From: Mesorhizobium mediterraneum
GTDB taxonomy: Bacteria > Pseudomonadota > Alphaproteobacteria > Rhizobiales > Rhizobiaceae
NCBI RefSeq assembly: GCF_002284565.1
Contig: NZ_NPKI01000006.1
Coordinates: 24,282-88,281 of the forward strand
Length of the DNA stretch: 64,000 nucleotides
Direction: 5' to 3'
Position numbers and translations under genes: made by a program
Notes under the pieces: model-generated
The model's input: only the letters and a program-made list of their open reading frames with translations
What the model was told of the DNA's origin: nothing
The model's database searches: none
In this document: piece by piece, positions 47,169-57,604 of the stretch
Layout of the letters: each line of letters starts with the position of its first letter
How positions within the stretch are numbered: the stretch's first letter is position 1

Positions 47169-48160
47169 CGCTCACCGTCGTCGACATGCACACCGGCGGC
47201 GAGCCGCTGCGGATCGTCACCGGCGGTTATCCCAAGATCCCCGCGGGCACTATCCTGGAAAAGCGCGCCTATGTGCGCGATCACCTCGATCATCTCAGGA
47301 AGATCCTGATGTTCGAGCCGCGCGGCCATTACGACATGTACGGGGCGCTGCTGGTGGAACCCGACCTGCCCGGCGCCGACCTCGCCGTGCTGTTCATGCA
47401 CAATGAAGGCTATTCGACCATGTGCGGCCACGCCATTGTCGCGCTCGGCCGTTATGCCGTCGACGAGGGGTTGGTGGCGCGGCAGGAGCCGGTGACGACG
47501 GTCAACATCGAAGCGCCGTGCGGGCTGGTCATCGCCTCGGTCGAGGTGCAAGACGGCAAGGCCGGTGCGGTGTCGTTCGAAAGCGTGGCGGCGTTTCTGT
47601 TCGCCCGCGACCAGGAGATCGAATTGCCGGGCTTCGGTGCGATCGGCTTCGACATCGCCTATGGCGGCGCCTTCTATGCGCTCGCCGATTGCCGCCAGTT
47701 CGGGCTGGAGTTCGGCAAGAACCGCGTGCGCGATTTCGTCGATGCGGCGACGGCGTTGACGGAGAAACTGAAGGCCGAGTTCCCGCTGTCGCATCCCGAC
47801 CATGCCGACCTTGCCTTTCTCTACGGCACCATCCTGACCGACGGACAGGACGTATTTTCCGATGCCCCGACCAAGAACATCTGCGTCTTTGCCGAGGCCG
47901 AGGTCGACCGTTCGCCAACCGGCTCGGGCGTCACCGCGCGGCTGGCGGCAATGCATGCCAAGGGCGAAATCGCCGGCCAGACGCGGCTGTTCGAGAGTAT
48001 TGCAGGCTCGCGCTTTTCCGGCAGCGTGGCGAGGACCGCGAAAGCCGGGCCGCATGACGCCATCATCGCCCGCGTCGGCGGCCGCGCCTACTACTCCGGC
48101 CGGGCCGAATTCATCGTCGAGTCCGACGACGAGTTGGGGCGCGGCTTTCTTTTACGCTAG
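47165..48160 (+). CDS. Trans-3-hydroxy-L-proline dehydratase-like enzyme (proline racemase fold)
   Basis: 331 residues. The first catalytic cysteine C87 sits in STMCGHA. The second, a cysteine in true proline racemases and hydroxyproline epimerases (SPCGTG), is here T252 (DRSPTGSGVTAR). That Cys-to-Thr change is the known mark of trans-3-hydroxy-L-proline dehydratases, which make pyrroline-2-carboxylate. The N-terminal MHTGGEPLRIV and H-bond loop are standard. Coupled to the PEP-mutase-family gene; no pyrroline-2-carboxylate reductase is next to it. Confidence 0.87.
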   Translation: MTLTVVDMHTGGEPLRIVTGGYPKIPAGTILEKRAYVRDHLDHLRKILMFEPRGHYDMYGALLVEPDLPGADLAVLFMHNEGYSTMCGHAIVALGRYAVDEGLVARQEPVTTVNIEAPCGLVIASVEVQDGKAGAVSFESVAAFLFARDQEIELPGFGAIGFDIAYGGAFYALADCRQFGLEFGKNRVRDFVDAATALTEKLKAEFPLSHPDHADLAFLYGTILTDGQDVFSDAPTKNICVFAEAEVDRSPTGSGVTARLAAMHAKGEIAGQTRLFESIAGSRFSGSVARTAKAGPHDAIIARVGGRAYYSGRAEFIVESDDELGRGFLLR

Positions 48161-48169
48161 CGCCGGGGT

Positions 48170-48305
48170 GTGCTGAGATTCAGGTCAGGCCGCGCTGAGA
48201 ATGGTGGGCTCCGAGAACCGGAACGCAGCGTACTTTTGGGTACGTGAGTACCGGAAGCGCAGGAAACCGCCATTCGCAAGCCGGCATCACCTGAATATCA
48301 GCGCA
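48170..48305. repeat. Imperfect palindromic intergenic element
   Basis: Outer ends TGTGCTGAGATTCAGGT and ACCTGAATATCAGCGCA are inverted with two mismatches. Within, GAGAATGGTGG faces CCGCCATTC and CGTAC-TTTTGG-GTACG makes a central hairpin. Fills the gap between two convergent genes. Confidence 0.65.
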
Positions 48306-48325
48306 TCCTAAGCCGCTTCCCGCGC

Positions 48326-49003
48326 TTAGACCGCCTTGTGCAGATGCACCATCATGGCGGCGGCAAACAGCGGTGTCAGAAGGTTGAGCAGCGGCACGGC
48401 GAGGAAGGCAGCGACAACCAGCCCGGCGAGAAACACCGTGACAGCATGTTTTTTGCGCAACGCGCGGGCCTCGGCCTCCGGGCGAAAGCGCATGGCGGCG
48501 AATTCGAAAAACTCACGCCCCAGCAGATAGCCGTTGACGACGAAGAAGGCGGCGATGTTGATGCCCGGCACCAGCAGAAGCAGCAAGGCCACGATGTTGC
48601 CGAGTATGACGACGCCGAAGAAGCGGAAAGCCAGCACCATCGAGCGCAGCGCCGGCGTGGCGCGACCAGGCGGTTCATCGGGATAATCGCTGCGCTCGAC
48701 CACTTCGGCGACGTCGTCCAGGAACAGGCCGGCGATGATTGCCGTCACCGGCGCGATGAGCAGCGCCAGACCCAGCGCAAGACCGATCCCGGCGACGATG
48801 ACGCCTAGCGATCCGGCCCATGACGGCAGGCCGGGCAACCATGCGTCGATCCACGGCCAGGCCAGCCATTCGAACAGGCCCTCAATCGCGAACCACAGCG
48901 CCGCGAGCGCCAGCAAGGTCAGGCCGAGCGTCTTCACGAACACCGAGCGGAATTCGGGCGAGAACAGCTGGCTGGCGGCGGCGCGGGCGGCGCTAGGGAT
49001 CAC
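48326..49003 (-). CDS. EI24/CysZ-like integral membrane protein
   Basis: 225 residues with about four membrane-inserted segments: VFVKTLGLTLLALAALWFAI, a glycine/leucine-rich pair near 70-100 (VIVAGIGLALGLALLIAPVT), IVALLLLLVPGINIAAFFVV and a C-terminal one. The NGYLLGREFFEFAAMR motif is the EI24/CysZ signature. CysZ is a sulfate permease in E. coli; function is unproven for rhizobial relatives. Start GTG at 49003 gives the usual length; ATG-initiated options upstream are out of frame. Confidence 0.8.
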   Translation of the reverse strand: MIPSAARAAASQLFSPEFRSVFVKTLGLTLLALAALWFAIEGLFEWLAWPWIDAWLPGLPSWAGSLGVIVAGIGLALGLALLIAPVTAIIAGLFLDDVAEVVERSDYPDEPPGRATPALRSMVLAFRFFGVVILGNIVALLLLLVPGINIAAFFVVNGYLLGREFFEFAAMRFRPEAEARALRKKHAVTVFLAGLVVAAFLAVPLLNLLTPLFAAAMMVHLHKAV

Positions 49004-49226
49004 GGCGTTTCCAATTCCATGTTGAACAGGGCTCAAACGGGCCCATGGCAAGACATCTGCGAGATAGGCGGAGACACGACAAGTCACAAGCGCCACCACA
49101 TCCGGCGTCACGCGATTTCGACCCGATTTATAAATTCACGACCTAGGCAAAGCCGCATCAAATCGCTAGACCCGCCCGCGGCCGGCGTGGCAGAAAGCCG
49201 GTGGTTCTTTCGCGGAGACATCATTG

Positions 49227-50219
49227 ATGCCGAACTATGACGTGCTTTGTATCGGTAATGCCATCGTCGACATCATCGCCCAGTGCGACGAGGCGTTCCT
49301 GGAGACGAACGGCATCATCAAGGGCGCGATGAACCTGATCGACACAAGGCGCGCCGAACTGCTCTACAGCCGCATGGGCCCGGCCATCGAAGCCTCCGGT
49401 GGCAGCGCCGGCAACACGGCGGCGGGCGTCGCCTCCTTCGGCGGTCGCGCCGCCTTCTTCGGCAAGGTCTCGAACGACCCGCTCGGCGAAATCTATGCCC
49501 ATGACATCCATGCGCAGGGCGTTGCCTTCGATACCAAGCCACTCAACGGCGAGCCGCCGACGGCGCGCTCGATGATCTTCGTCACGCCCGACGGCGAGCG
49601 CTCGATGAACACCTATCTCGGCGCCTGCATCGAGCTCGGGCCTGAGGACGTCGAGGCCGACAAGGCTTCGGGTGCGGCAGTCACCTATTTCGAGGGTTAT
49701 CTGTGGGACCCGCCGCGCGCCAAGGAAGCGATCCGGCAGACGGCGAAGCTCGCGCATGCCGCCGGCCGCGAAGTGTCGATGACGCTATCGGATTCGTTCT
49801 GCGTCGACCGCTACCGCGACGAGTTTCTGGATCTGATGCGCTCGGGCACCGTCGACATCGTCTTTGCCAACAGCCACGAGATCAAGGCGCTCTACCAGAC
49901 CGCCTCGTTCGACGAGGCGCTGGCTCAAATCCGCAAGGACTGCAAGATAGCCGCGGTCACCCGCTCAGAAATGGGCTCGGTCATCGTGCGCGGCGACGAG
50001 ACCGTCACCGTCGACGCGACAAAAATCCGGGAACTGGTCGACACCACCGGCGCCGGCGACCTCTATGCCGCCGGCTTCCTCTACGGCTACACGCAGGGGC
50101 GCAGCCTGAAGGAGTGCGGCGATCTCGGCTCGCTGGCGGCCGGACTGGTCATCCAGCAGCTCGGGCCAAGGCCGAGGCAGAATCTGCGCCACGAGGCTGA
50201 GCAAGCAGGGTTGATTTAG
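49227..50219 (+). CDS. PfkB-family kinase, adenosine kinase-like
   Basis: 330 residues. PfkB motif 1 GGSAGNTAAGVASFGGRAAFFG (core GGSAGN near 58) and motif 2 DTTGAGDLYAAGF with catalytic D278. The N-terminus MPNYDVLCIGNAIVDIIA and NLID near 38 are of the adenosine kinase/sugar kinase group that rhizobia keep as a single housekeeping copy. GGAG lies 9 bases before the ATG at 49227. Confidence 0.87.
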   Translation: MPNYDVLCIGNAIVDIIAQCDEAFLETNGIIKGAMNLIDTRRAELLYSRMGPAIEASGGSAGNTAAGVASFGGRAAFFGKVSNDPLGEIYAHDIHAQGVAFDTKPLNGEPPTARSMIFVTPDGERSMNTYLGACIELGPEDVEADKASGAAVTYFEGYLWDPPRAKEAIRQTAKLAHAAGREVSMTLSDSFCVDRYRDEFLDLMRSGTVDIVFANSHEIKALYQTASFDEALAQIRKDCKIAAVTRSEMGSVIVRGDETVTVDATKIRELVDTTGAGDLYAAGFLYGYTQGRSLKECGDLGSLAAGLVIQQLGPRPRQNLRHEAEQAGLI

Positions 50220-50231
50220 GGACGCTTTCTT

Positions 50232-50376
50232 CCTTCTCCCCTTGTGGGAGAAGGTGGATTGGCGCGCAGCGCCAAGACGGATGAGGGGTGTTGGACGGAG
50301 CGCCGTCGGCGCCAAGCTGGAACACCCCTCATCCGACCGAGCTGTGCTCGGCCACCTTCTCCACAAGGGGAGAAGG
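50232..50376. repeat. Palindromic mosaic element, family 2 copy 3
   Basis: 145 bases with inverted ends CCTTCTCCCCTTGTGG and CCACAAGGGGAGAAGG and the shared GGCGCGCAGCGCC hairpin; its centre differs from the other two copies. Confidence 0.8.
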
Positions 50377-50580
50377 GGAATGCGCGCGACGGCTAGACGC
50401 CGAATTCGCCGACAACGTCGCCATTGGTCGCGCTGCGCGGTCGAACCGCAACAATTGAAACACTTCAGTCGAGTTTCGGCATTCATCCGAAACAACCGGG
50501 AGCGAAAAACCGCGCCATGGAGCGAACCCGTCGGGACGGCTCCGCGGTCGAGGCCGCTAACCAACTGAAGGATCAGGAAG
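50377..50580. other. Intergenic region before the Cys/His-rich gene
   Basis: About 200 bases with no gene I can support. AAGGATCAGGAAG at its right end serves the next gene. A promoter must be here but I cannot place one with confidence. Confidence 0.4.
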
Positions 50581-51213
50581 ATGTTTACTCCCGTAACAGT
50601 CGACGCTTTCAGCGGCGTCGATCCCGGCGCGTTGACACCGACGCAGCACGAAAAGCTCCACACCGGCGCGATGGCTCGCGCGTGTCAGGAAAGATCGGCC
50701 GTGCCCGCCAAAGGCATGGCGCGCCTGACATCGATGTTTAGGATCGAAGGTCGTCTCGCCGGCATCGTCCTGCTGCTGGCGACGATCATCGGAGCCATGG
50801 CCGTCACCAACGGCGCCCGCGCCGAAGATGGCAAGTTCAAGATAAAGCAAGGTATTTCACAGGCCGTGAAGCAGAACTCGGCGTCGCCGCATATGCGCCT
50901 CGCCCGCGAGCAGTCGCGCCCCAGGATAAATGCGAAAATCAACTGCGCCGTGATTGGCTGCAAAGCCAAGCCGCCGATCCTGAAGCATAGGCCCAAGCTG
51001 CATTGCAAGGTGTTCGGATGCAAACCCGGCAAGGACCATGACGGCCACCACGGCAATCACCATGGCCACCACAAGCATGGCTCCTGGGCGTGGGGCGGCG
51101 TGACGATCGTCGCTTCCGACCATGGTGGCTGCGGCTATGAATTCTGGAAATGGAAGACGACCGGCTGGCGCTACTGGCGGCATGCCTATCAGAGCTGCCG
51201 CGGCTGGAGATGA
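50581..51213 (+). CDS. Cys/His-rich secreted protein of unknown function
   Basis: 210 residues from the ATG with AAGGA upstream. Residues 52-82 (MFRIEGRLAGIVLLLATIIG, then AMAVTNGARAED) look like a signal peptide cut after ARA, so either there is a 51-residue N-terminal extension or the true start is the ATG at 50734. The mature part has a duplicated motif, C122-AVIG-C127 and C142-KVFG-C147, a histidine run at 153-166 (HDGHHGNHHGHHKH) and an aromatic C-terminus with C184 and C206. The pattern suggests metal binding in the periplasm. I do not recognise the family. Confidence 0.7.
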   Translation: MFTPVTVDAFSGVDPGALTPTQHEKLHTGAMARACQERSAVPAKGMARLTSMFRIEGRLAGIVLLLATIIGAMAVTNGARAEDGKFKIKQGISQAVKQNSASPHMRLAREQSRPRINAKINCAVIGCKAKPPILKHRPKLHCKVFGCKPGKDHDGHHGNHHGHHKHGSWAWGGVTIVASDHGGCGYEFWKWKTTGWRYWRHAYQSCRGWR

Positions 51214-51303
51214 GCCGTCCCATCGCTGGCGAAGTGTCTGGCCTTCCCCGCATGGGGGGGGGCTTTTTTCGCCTGCTGTGGGCAGAGCGGGACTCCGATC
51301 TCC

Positions 51304-53583
51304 TCACGCTCCCGCCGTATAGGCCGCAATCGCCGCCATGTTGACGATGTCACTATCCTTGGCGTTGAGCGAGACGATTTGAACCGGCTTGTTGAGGCCG
51401 ACCAGCAGCGGGCCGATGACGGTCGAGCCGCCGAGCTCCTGCAGCATCTTGGTCGAGATCGAGGCCGAGTGGAAGGCCGGCATGATCAGCACATTGGCTG
51501 GGCCGGTCAACCGGATGAACGGGTATTGCGCCATGGCGCGCGCATTGAGCGCCACGTCGGCGGCCATCTCGCCGTCATACTCGAAATCCACGCGCCGCTT
51601 GTCGAGGATGCGCACCGCTTCCTGGACGCGCTCGGAGCGCTCGCCCTGCGGGTGGCCGAAGGTGGAATAGGCGAGCATGGCGAGCCTTGGTTCGTAACCC
51701 ATGCGGCGGGCAAAGCCGGCGGCTTCCTCGGCGATGTCGGCGATCTGCTCGGCATTCGGCATGTCGTGCACGGCGGTGTCGGCGACGATCACGGTTCGGC
51801 CCCGCGCCAGCACGATCGAGGCGCCGATGACGCGGTGGCCGGGCTTGGCGTCGATGACGCGGCGGATGTCGTCGAGTGCGGTCGAATAGTTGCGGGTGAC
51901 GCCGGTGACGATGCCGTCGGCGTCGCCCAATGCCACCATGCAGGCAGCGAAATGGTTGCGGTCGTTGTTGATCAGGCGCTGGCAATCGCGAAACAGGAAG
52001 CCCTTGCGCTGCATGCGCTCGTACAGATAGTCGGTGTAGACGCCGTTGCGGCGCGACAGCCGGGCATTGATGATCTCGATGCCTTGTCTGTCGAGCTCGA
52101 TGCCGGCGTTCCTGGCATTCTCCTTGATGATATCGTCGCGGCCGAGCAGGATGGCGGTGCCGAGCCGCTGATTCACATAGGAGACGGCGGCGCGCATGAC
52201 CTGCTCCTCCTCGCCCTCGGCGAAGACGATGCGCTTGGGCTGGCGGCGCACGCGGTCGTAGATGCGCTGCAGGGTCGAGGCGATCGGGTCGCGGCGGGCG
52301 GAAAGCTCCTGGGCGTAGCGGTCGAGATCGAGGATCGGCTTGCGGGCGACACCGCTATCCATCGCGGCCTTGGCGACGGCGATCGGAATGGCCGAGATCA
52401 GCCGCGGGTCGAACGGCACCGGAATGATGTAGTTGGGGCCGAATTTCGGCCGGTTGCCCTGGTAGGCGGCAGCGACGTCGTCGGGCACGTCCTGGCGCGC
52501 CAGTTCGGCGAGCGCACGTGCCGCGGCGATCTTCATGTCGTCGTTGATGGTGGTGGCCCGCACATCGAGCGCGCCACGGAAGATGTAGGGGAAGCCAAGC
52601 ACATTGTTGACCTGGTTCGGATAGTCGGAACGCCCCGTCGCCATGATCGCATCGGTGCGGATCTCGGCCACTTCCTCGGGCGTGATCTCCGGATCGGGAT
52701 TGGCCATGGCGAAGATGATCGGGTTCTTGGCCATCGACTGCACCATCCTGGTGGTCAGCGCGCCCTTGGCGGAGAGGCCGAGGAACACGTCGGCGCCGTC
52801 CAGCGCCTCGGCAAGCGAGCGCGCGTCGGTCTTGACGGCATGCGCCGACTTCCACTGGTTCATGCCTTCGGTGCGGCCCTGGAAGACGACGCCCTTGGTG
52901 TCGCACAGGATGATGTTTTCAGGCGTAAAGCCCATCGCCTTCATCAGCTCGATGCAGGCGATGCCGGCCGCACCCGCCCCGTTGCAGACCATTTTCGTGG
53001 TCTGCATGTCGCGGCCGGTGACTTTGAGCGCATTGATCAGGCCGGCGGCCGAGATGATGGCGGTGCCATGCTGGTCGTCATGGAAGACCGGTATGTCCAT
53101 CAATTCGCGCAGCCGTTGCTCGATGATGAAGCATTCCGGCGCCTTGATGTCCTCAAGGTTGATGCCGCCGAAGGAGGGCCCAAGGAAACGCACGCAGTTG
53201 ATGAACTCGTCGGCATCCTCGGTGTCGACTTCGAGATCGATGGAATCGACATCGGCGAAGCGCTTGAACAGAACCGCCTTGCCTTCCATCACCGGCTTCG
53301 AGGCCAGCGCGCCGAGGTTGCCGAGGCCGAGAATGGCGGTGCCGTTGGAGATGACAGCGACCATGTTGCCGCGCGCCGTATAGTCGAAGGCGCGGCTGGG
53401 GTCCTCGGCGATGGCGAGGACGGGAACCGCGACGCCCGGCGAATAGGCGAGGCTGAGGTCGCGCTGGGTGGCCATCGGCTTGGTGGCGACGATCTCCAGC
53501 TTGCCGGGGCGGCCCATGGCGTGGAATTCCAGCGCCTCCTGCGCGCTGACGGAAGGGCCGTTGCTTTCGGTTTTCCTGGCCAT
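51304..53583 (-). CDS. maeB: NADP-type malic enzyme with C-terminal phosphotransacetylase-like domain
   Basis: 759 residues. Malic enzyme domain at about 10-430 ([11 protein letters not shown], the metal site [10 protein letters not shown], the Rossmann motif GAGAAGIA) joined to a phosphate acetyltransferase-like domain (about 430-759), a fusion seen in MaeB and in the S. meliloti Dme and Tme enzymes. It turns malate to pyruvate and CO2 with reduction of NAD(P)+; the PTA part is regulatory. Its place next to mutS and near glnD is that of S. meliloti tme, the NADP-dependent form. Start at 53583. Confidence 0.92.
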   Translation of the reverse strand: MARKTESNGPSVSAQEALEFHAMGRPGKLEIVATKPMATQRDLSLAYSPGVAVPVLAIAEDPSRAFDYTARGNMVAVISNGTAILGLGNLGALASKPVMEGKAVLFKRFADVDSIDLEVDTEDADEFINCVRFLGPSFGGINLEDIKAPECFIIEQRLRELMDIPVFHDDQHGTAIISAAGLINALKVTGRDMQTTKMVCNGAGAAGIACIELMKAMGFTPENIILCDTKGVVFQGRTEGMNQWKSAHAVKTDARSLAEALDGADVFLGLSAKGALTTRMVQSMAKNPIIFAMANPDPEITPEEVAEIRTDAIMATGRSDYPNQVNNVLGFPYIFRGALDVRATTINDDMKIAAARALAELARQDVPDDVAAAYQGNRPKFGPNYIIPVPFDPRLISAIPIAVAKAAMDSGVARKPILDLDRYAQELSARRDPIASTLQRIYDRVRRQPKRIVFAEGEEEQVMRAAVSYVNQRLGTAILLGRDDIIKENARNAGIELDRQGIEIINARLSRRNGVYTDYLYERMQRKGFLFRDCQRLINNDRNHFAACMVALGDADGIVTGVTRNYSTALDDIRRVIDAKPGHRVIGASIVLARGRTVIVADTAVHDMPNAEQIADIAEEAAGFARRMGYEPRLAMLAYSTFGHPQGERSERVQEAVRILDKRRVDFEYDGEMAADVALNARAMAQYPFIRLTGPANVLIMPAFHSASISTKMLQELGGSTVIGPLLVGLNKPVQIVSLNAKDSDIVNMAAIAAYTAGA

Positions 53584-53725
53584 GATGCTTTCGATTTCCT
53601 CGCCCGTGCGGCACCTCGTTGAGACGGGTGCAATGCTTTCTTTTGTGGAACGTTCGGGATTAAGGCTACACTTCGCCGCTGTAAACCGCCAAGCAGATGG
53701 CTTGGGAAATTTTGGAAGCAGCTTC

Positions 53726-56440
53726 TTGAACGACGAAACGCCCATTCGCAGCGACAGCGCTACGCCGGCCTTTGCGCCGGCGACGCCGATGATGGAGCAG
53801 TATATCGAGATCAAGGCCGCGAATCCGGACTCGCTGCTGTTCTACCGCATGGGCGATTTCTACGAGCTGTTCTTCGACGACGCCGAAAAGGCGAGCCGGG
53901 CGCTCGGCATCGTCTTGACCAAACGCGGCAAGCACCAGGGGCTCGACATCCCGATGTGCGGCGTGCCGGTGCATGCCGCCGACGATTACCTGCAGAAGCT
54001 GATCGGACAAGGGTTCCGCGTCGCCGTCTGCGAGCAGATCGAGGATCCGGCCGAGGCGAAGAAGCGCGGCGGCAAGTCGGTGGTGCGCCGCGACGTGGTG
54101 CGGCTGGTGACGCCCGGCACCATCACCGAGGACAAATTGCTGGCGCCGTCGGAATCGAGTTTCCTGATGGCGCTTAGCCGGGTGAAGGGCGGGGCCGAAC
54201 AACACTCCTTTGCATTGGCCTGGATCGATATCTCGACCGGCGCCTTCCGTGTCGCCGAGACCACCGCCGACCGGCTGCTCGCCGATGTCTTTCGCGTCGA
54301 CCCCCGCGAGCTGATCGTCGCCGAGCCGGTGTTTTACGATCCCGAGTTGAAGCCGGTGTTCGATGTGCTCGGCCGGATCGCCAATCCGCAGCCGCCGAGC
54401 CTGTTCGATTCGGCGTCGGCCGCCGGCCGCATCGCCCGTTTCTTCGAGGTGGCGACGCCGGACAGTTTCGGCACGTTTTCCCGCGCCGAGCTGTCGGCGA
54501 TCTCAGGCGTCATCGCCTATGTCGAAAAGACGCAGAAGGCCGAGCGGCCGCCGCTGTCGCGGCCCGAGCGCGAGGAGCAGGGCTCGACGCTGTTCATCGA
54601 TCCGGCGACACGCGCCAATCTGGAACTGCTGCGCACCCTGTCCGGCAGCCGCGAGGGCTCGCTGTTCAAGGCGATCGACCGCACGGTGACCGGTGGTGGG
54701 GCACGGCTGCTCGCCGACCGGCTGATGGCGCCGCTGACCGACCCGGCGGCGATCGGCGCGAGGCTGGACTCGGTGTCGTTCTTCCGCTCCGAGACGCGGC
54801 TCTGCCAAGCGGTGCGGACGAGCATGAAGAGCGTCGCCGACATGCCGCGCGCGCTGTCCAGGCTGGCGCTCAACCGTGGCGGCCCGCGCGATCTCGGCGC
54901 GCTGCGTGCGGGGTTCGAGGCAGCCGGTGCTATCGCCGAACTGTTTGGGGCGACTACCCTTCCACAAGAACTGGCGGCGGCGCTGGCGGCGATCGAGGCG
55001 CTGCCACGCCCGCTGGTCGAGCATCTGACGCAGGCGCTCGGCGACGAGCTGCCGCTGCTGAAGCGCGACGGCGGCTTCGTCCGTTCCAGCTACCACGTTG
55101 AGCTCGACGAGATGCGGGCATTGCGCGACGAATCACGCAAGGTCATTGCCGGGCTGGAGCGCTCGCTGATCGACGAAACCGGCATCCGCTCGCTAAAGAT
55201 CCGGCACAACAATGTGCTTGGCTACTACATCGAAGTCACCGCCAACCACCATGCGATAATGACGAGCAGCGATGGGGCGAAGGCGCGCTTCATCCATCGC
55301 CAGACCATGGCCAATGCCATGCGCTTCACCACGACGGAACTGGCCGAGCTGGAATCGAAGATCGCCAATGCCGCCGACCGGGCACTGGCGATCGAGCTTG
55401 CCGCCTTCGAAACGCTGACGGCGGAAGCGGTCGGCCAGGCGGACAAGATCCGTGCCGGGGCCGAAGCGCTTGCCGTGTTCGACGTGTCGGCAGCCCTCGC
55501 CCTGCTGTCCGAAAGCGAGGCCTGGTGCCGGCCGCTGGTGGACGCGAGCCTCGCCTTCGCGATTTCGGGCGGGCGGCATCCGGTGGTGGAACAGTCGCTG
55601 CGGCGTTCGGGCGAAGGACCGTTCGTCGCCAATGATTGCGATCTATCGCCGGAAGGTGATGCCAAGAACGGCGCGATCTGGCTGCTGACCGGCCCCAATA
55701 TGGGCGGCAAATCGACCTTCCTCAGGCAGAACGCGCTGATCGCCATCCTCGCCCAGACCGGCTCCTTCGTGCCTGCGGCATCAGCTCATATCGGCGTCGT
55801 CGACCGGCTATTTTCGCGTGTCGGCGCCTCGGACGATCTGGCGCGCGGCCGCTCGACCTTCATGGTCGAGATGGTCGAGACGGCGGCGATCCTCAACCAG
55901 GCCGGCGAACGCGCGCTGGTGATCCTGGACGAGATCGGCCGCGGCACCGCGACCTTCGACGGCCTGTCGATCGCCTGGGCGGCGGTCGAATATCTGCACG
56001 AGAAGAATCGCTGCCGGGCGATCTTCGCCACCCATTTCCACGAGATGACGGCGCTGGCCAGCAAACTCGCTCGACTGCACAACGTCACCATGCGGGTCAA
56101 GGAATGGGAGGGCGACGTCGTCTTCCTGCACGAGGTCGGCAAGGGTGCTGCCGACCGCTCCTATGGCGTGCAGGTGGCGCGGCTGGCCGGCCTGCCGGAA
56201 GCCGTGGTCGGGCGGGCGAGGGAAGTGCTGCACCAGCTGGAAGCGGGCGAGGTTTCGGGCAAGGCAAACCGGCTGGTCGACGACCTGCCGCTGTTTTCGG
56301 TGGCGATGAGGCGAGAAGCGCAAAAGCCGGTGAAGGACGATGCGCTGGGTGTGGCGCTGGGCGCGATCAATCCTGACGAGATGACGCCGAGGGAGGCGCT
56401 TGAGGCGCTGTATCGGCTGAAGGGCATGGTGGGGAAGTAG
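53726..56440 (+). CDS. mutS: DNA mismatch repair protein MutS
   Basis: 904 residues from a TTG that has GGAAG 7 bases before it and gives a length normal for rhizobia; the frame is open further upstream, and an ATG near residue 22 (MMEQYIE) is another choice. MutS finds mispaired bases. The mismatch-binding [11 protein letters not shown] motif near 37, Walker [10 protein letters not shown] near 656, and Walker [13 protein letters not shown] are intact, as is the THFHE histidine. Divergent from maeB over 142 bases. Confidence 0.95.
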   Translation: MNDETPIRSDSATPAFAPATPMMEQYIEIKAANPDSLLFYRMGDFYELFFDDAEKASRALGIVLTKRGKHQGLDIPMCGVPVHAADDYLQKLIGQGFRVAVCEQIEDPAEAKKRGGKSVVRRDVVRLVTPGTITEDKLLAPSESSFLMALSRVKGGAEQHSFALAWIDISTGAFRVAETTADRLLADVFRVDPRELIVAEPVFYDPELKPVFDVLGRIANPQPPSLFDSASAAGRIARFFEVATPDSFGTFSRAELSAISGVIAYVEKTQKAERPPLSRPEREEQGSTLFIDPATRANLELLRTLSGSREGSLFKAIDRTVTGGGARLLADRLMAPLTDPAAIGARLDSVSFFRSETRLCQAVRTSMKSVADMPRALSRLALNRGGPRDLGALRAGFEAAGAIAELFGATTLPQELAAALAAIEALPRPLVEHLTQALGDELPLLKRDGGFVRSSYHVELDEMRALRDESRKVIAGLERSLIDETGIRSLKIRHNNVLGYYIEVTANHHAIMTSSDGAKARFIHRQTMANAMRFTTTELAELESKIANAADRALAIELAAFETLTAEAVGQADKIRAGAEALAVFDVSAALALLSESEAWCRPLVDASLAFAISGGRHPVVEQSLRRSGEGPFVANDCDLSPEGDAKNGAIWLLTGPNMGGKSTFLRQNALIAILAQTGSFVPAASAHIGVVDRLFSRVGASDDLARGRSTFMVEMVETAAILNQAGERALVILDEIGRGTATFDGLSIAWAAVEYLHEKNRCRAIFATHFHEMTALASKLARLHNVTMRVKEWEGDVVFLHEVGKGAADRSYGVQVARLAGLPEAVVGRAREVLHQLEAGEVSGKANRLVDDLPLFSVAMRREAQKPVKDDALGVALGAINPDEMTPREALEALYRLKGMVGK

Positions 56441-56467
56441 TCAGGCTTCGTCCGATAGCGCTCTACG

Positions 56468-56627
56468 GCGCCCCCCTCTGTCCTGCCGGACATCTCCCCC
56501 ACGAGTGGGGAGATTGGCAGCTTCGCAGACAGCACCTTTTCTCTAGCGTTGGAGATTGGCGAAATCGATGGTGATAGCCAATCTCCCCACCTGTGGGGGA
56601 GATGTCCGGCAGGACAGAGGGGGGCGC
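56468..56627. repeat. 160-bp palindromic element, copy 2
   Basis: Inverted arms of about 51 bases with two mismatches (56468-56518 and 56577-56627) around a 58-base centre. Outer 34 bases match copy 1 at 19833, starting GCGCCCCCCTCTGTCCTG; the centres differ. Lies between mutS and the aldo/keto reductase gene. Confidence 0.85.
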
Positions 56628-56665
56628 GAAGGAACGCGGCCTTAGTTTTATTTCCCCGCAACTCC

Positions 56666-57511
56666 TCAAATCATCTCCAGCCCGCGCTTGCGGGTCGGCG
56701 GCGGGAAGGCGCGGTCGATTTCTGCGAAATCTTCCGAGGTGAGCTCGATATCCAACGCAGCGACATTCTGTCGGACATGCTCTTGCCTGCTGGCCTTCGG
56801 AATGGCGATAACACCGTCCTGCGCCATCACCCAGGCAAGTGCAATTTGCGCCGCCGTGGCATTGTGCCGGGCAGCGATGGCTTCGAGCCTGGTGTTGCGC
56901 GCCAATACGCCCTGATCGACCGGCGAATAGGCCATCAGCGGAATGCCGCGCTGCCGGCTCCAGGGCGCTAGGTCGAATTCGGGACCGCGCTGGGTCAGAT
57001 TGTAGAGGATCTGGTTGCTCTGGGCGCTGTCGCCGGCCGGCAGGCTGACCAGTTCCTCCATCTCATGGGTGTCGAAATTGCTGACGCCCCAGTGGCGGAT
57101 CTTGCCGGCCTTTTTCAACGCGTCGAAGGCCTCGACCGTTTCCGTCAGCGGCACGCTGCCGGGCCAATGCAGCAGATAAAGATCGATGCGGTCGGTGCGT
57201 AGATGCCTGAGGCTTCTCTCGCACGCCGCCGGCACGCCGGCGCGCGAGGCGTTGGACGGCAGCACCTTGGAGACCAGAAAGATCTCGTCGCGGCGTCCGG
57301 CAATGGCATCAGCCACCACCTCCTCGGCACCGCCGCTGGCATACATTTCGGCGGTGTCGATCAGCGTCATGCCGAGATCGAGCCCAAGCTTCAGCGCGTT
57401 GACCTCATCGGCATGGCGGCTGAAATCCTCGCCCATTTTCCACGTGCCTTGACCAAGCACGGGAACGGCTTCGCCCGAGGGCAATGTGGTGGTTCTTATC
57501 GTTGATGGCAT
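56666..57511 (-). CDS. Aldo/keto reductase
   Basis: 281 residues, TIM-barrel NADPH reductase. The catalytic tetrad D52, Y57, K82 and H115 is visible in [17 protein letters not shown] and LLHWPGS; the coenzyme motif [13 protein letters not shown] is near 240. Close in type to YeaE-like methylglyoxal reductases of E. coli, but substrate is open. Head of the group lying between mutS and glnD; convergent with mutS. Confidence 0.88.
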   Translation of the reverse strand: MPSTIRTTTLPSGEAVPVLGQGTWKMGEDFSRHADEVNALKLGLDLGMTLIDTAEMYASGGAEEVVADAIAGRRDEIFLVSKVLPSNASRAGVPAACERSLRHLRTDRIDLYLLHWPGSVPLTETVEAFDALKKAGKIRHWGVSNFDTHEMEELVSLPAGDSAQSNQILYNLTQRGPEFDLAPWSRQRGIPLMAYSPVDQGVLARNTRLEAIAARHNATAAQIALAWVMAQDGVIAIPKASRQEHVRQNVAALDIELTSEDFAEIDRAFPPPTRKRGLEMI

Positions 57512-57604
57512 GGCGTGCTCCAGTCGAGGCCCGATGGCAGCACAGCCTTCGGGAGAAATCCAGATGAAAGTCCTTCCCTGGATTTCCTCCGGACTGCTTG
57601 ACGC

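Noticed and set aside
36026..50376. Repeats as a CRISPR array
   Set aside because: The copies are kilobases apart, about 150 bases long and palindromic, with no spacer spacing or cas genes.
51379..53622. 747-codon plus-strand frame across maeB
   Set aside because: Antisense shadow of the malic enzyme gene with no family features.
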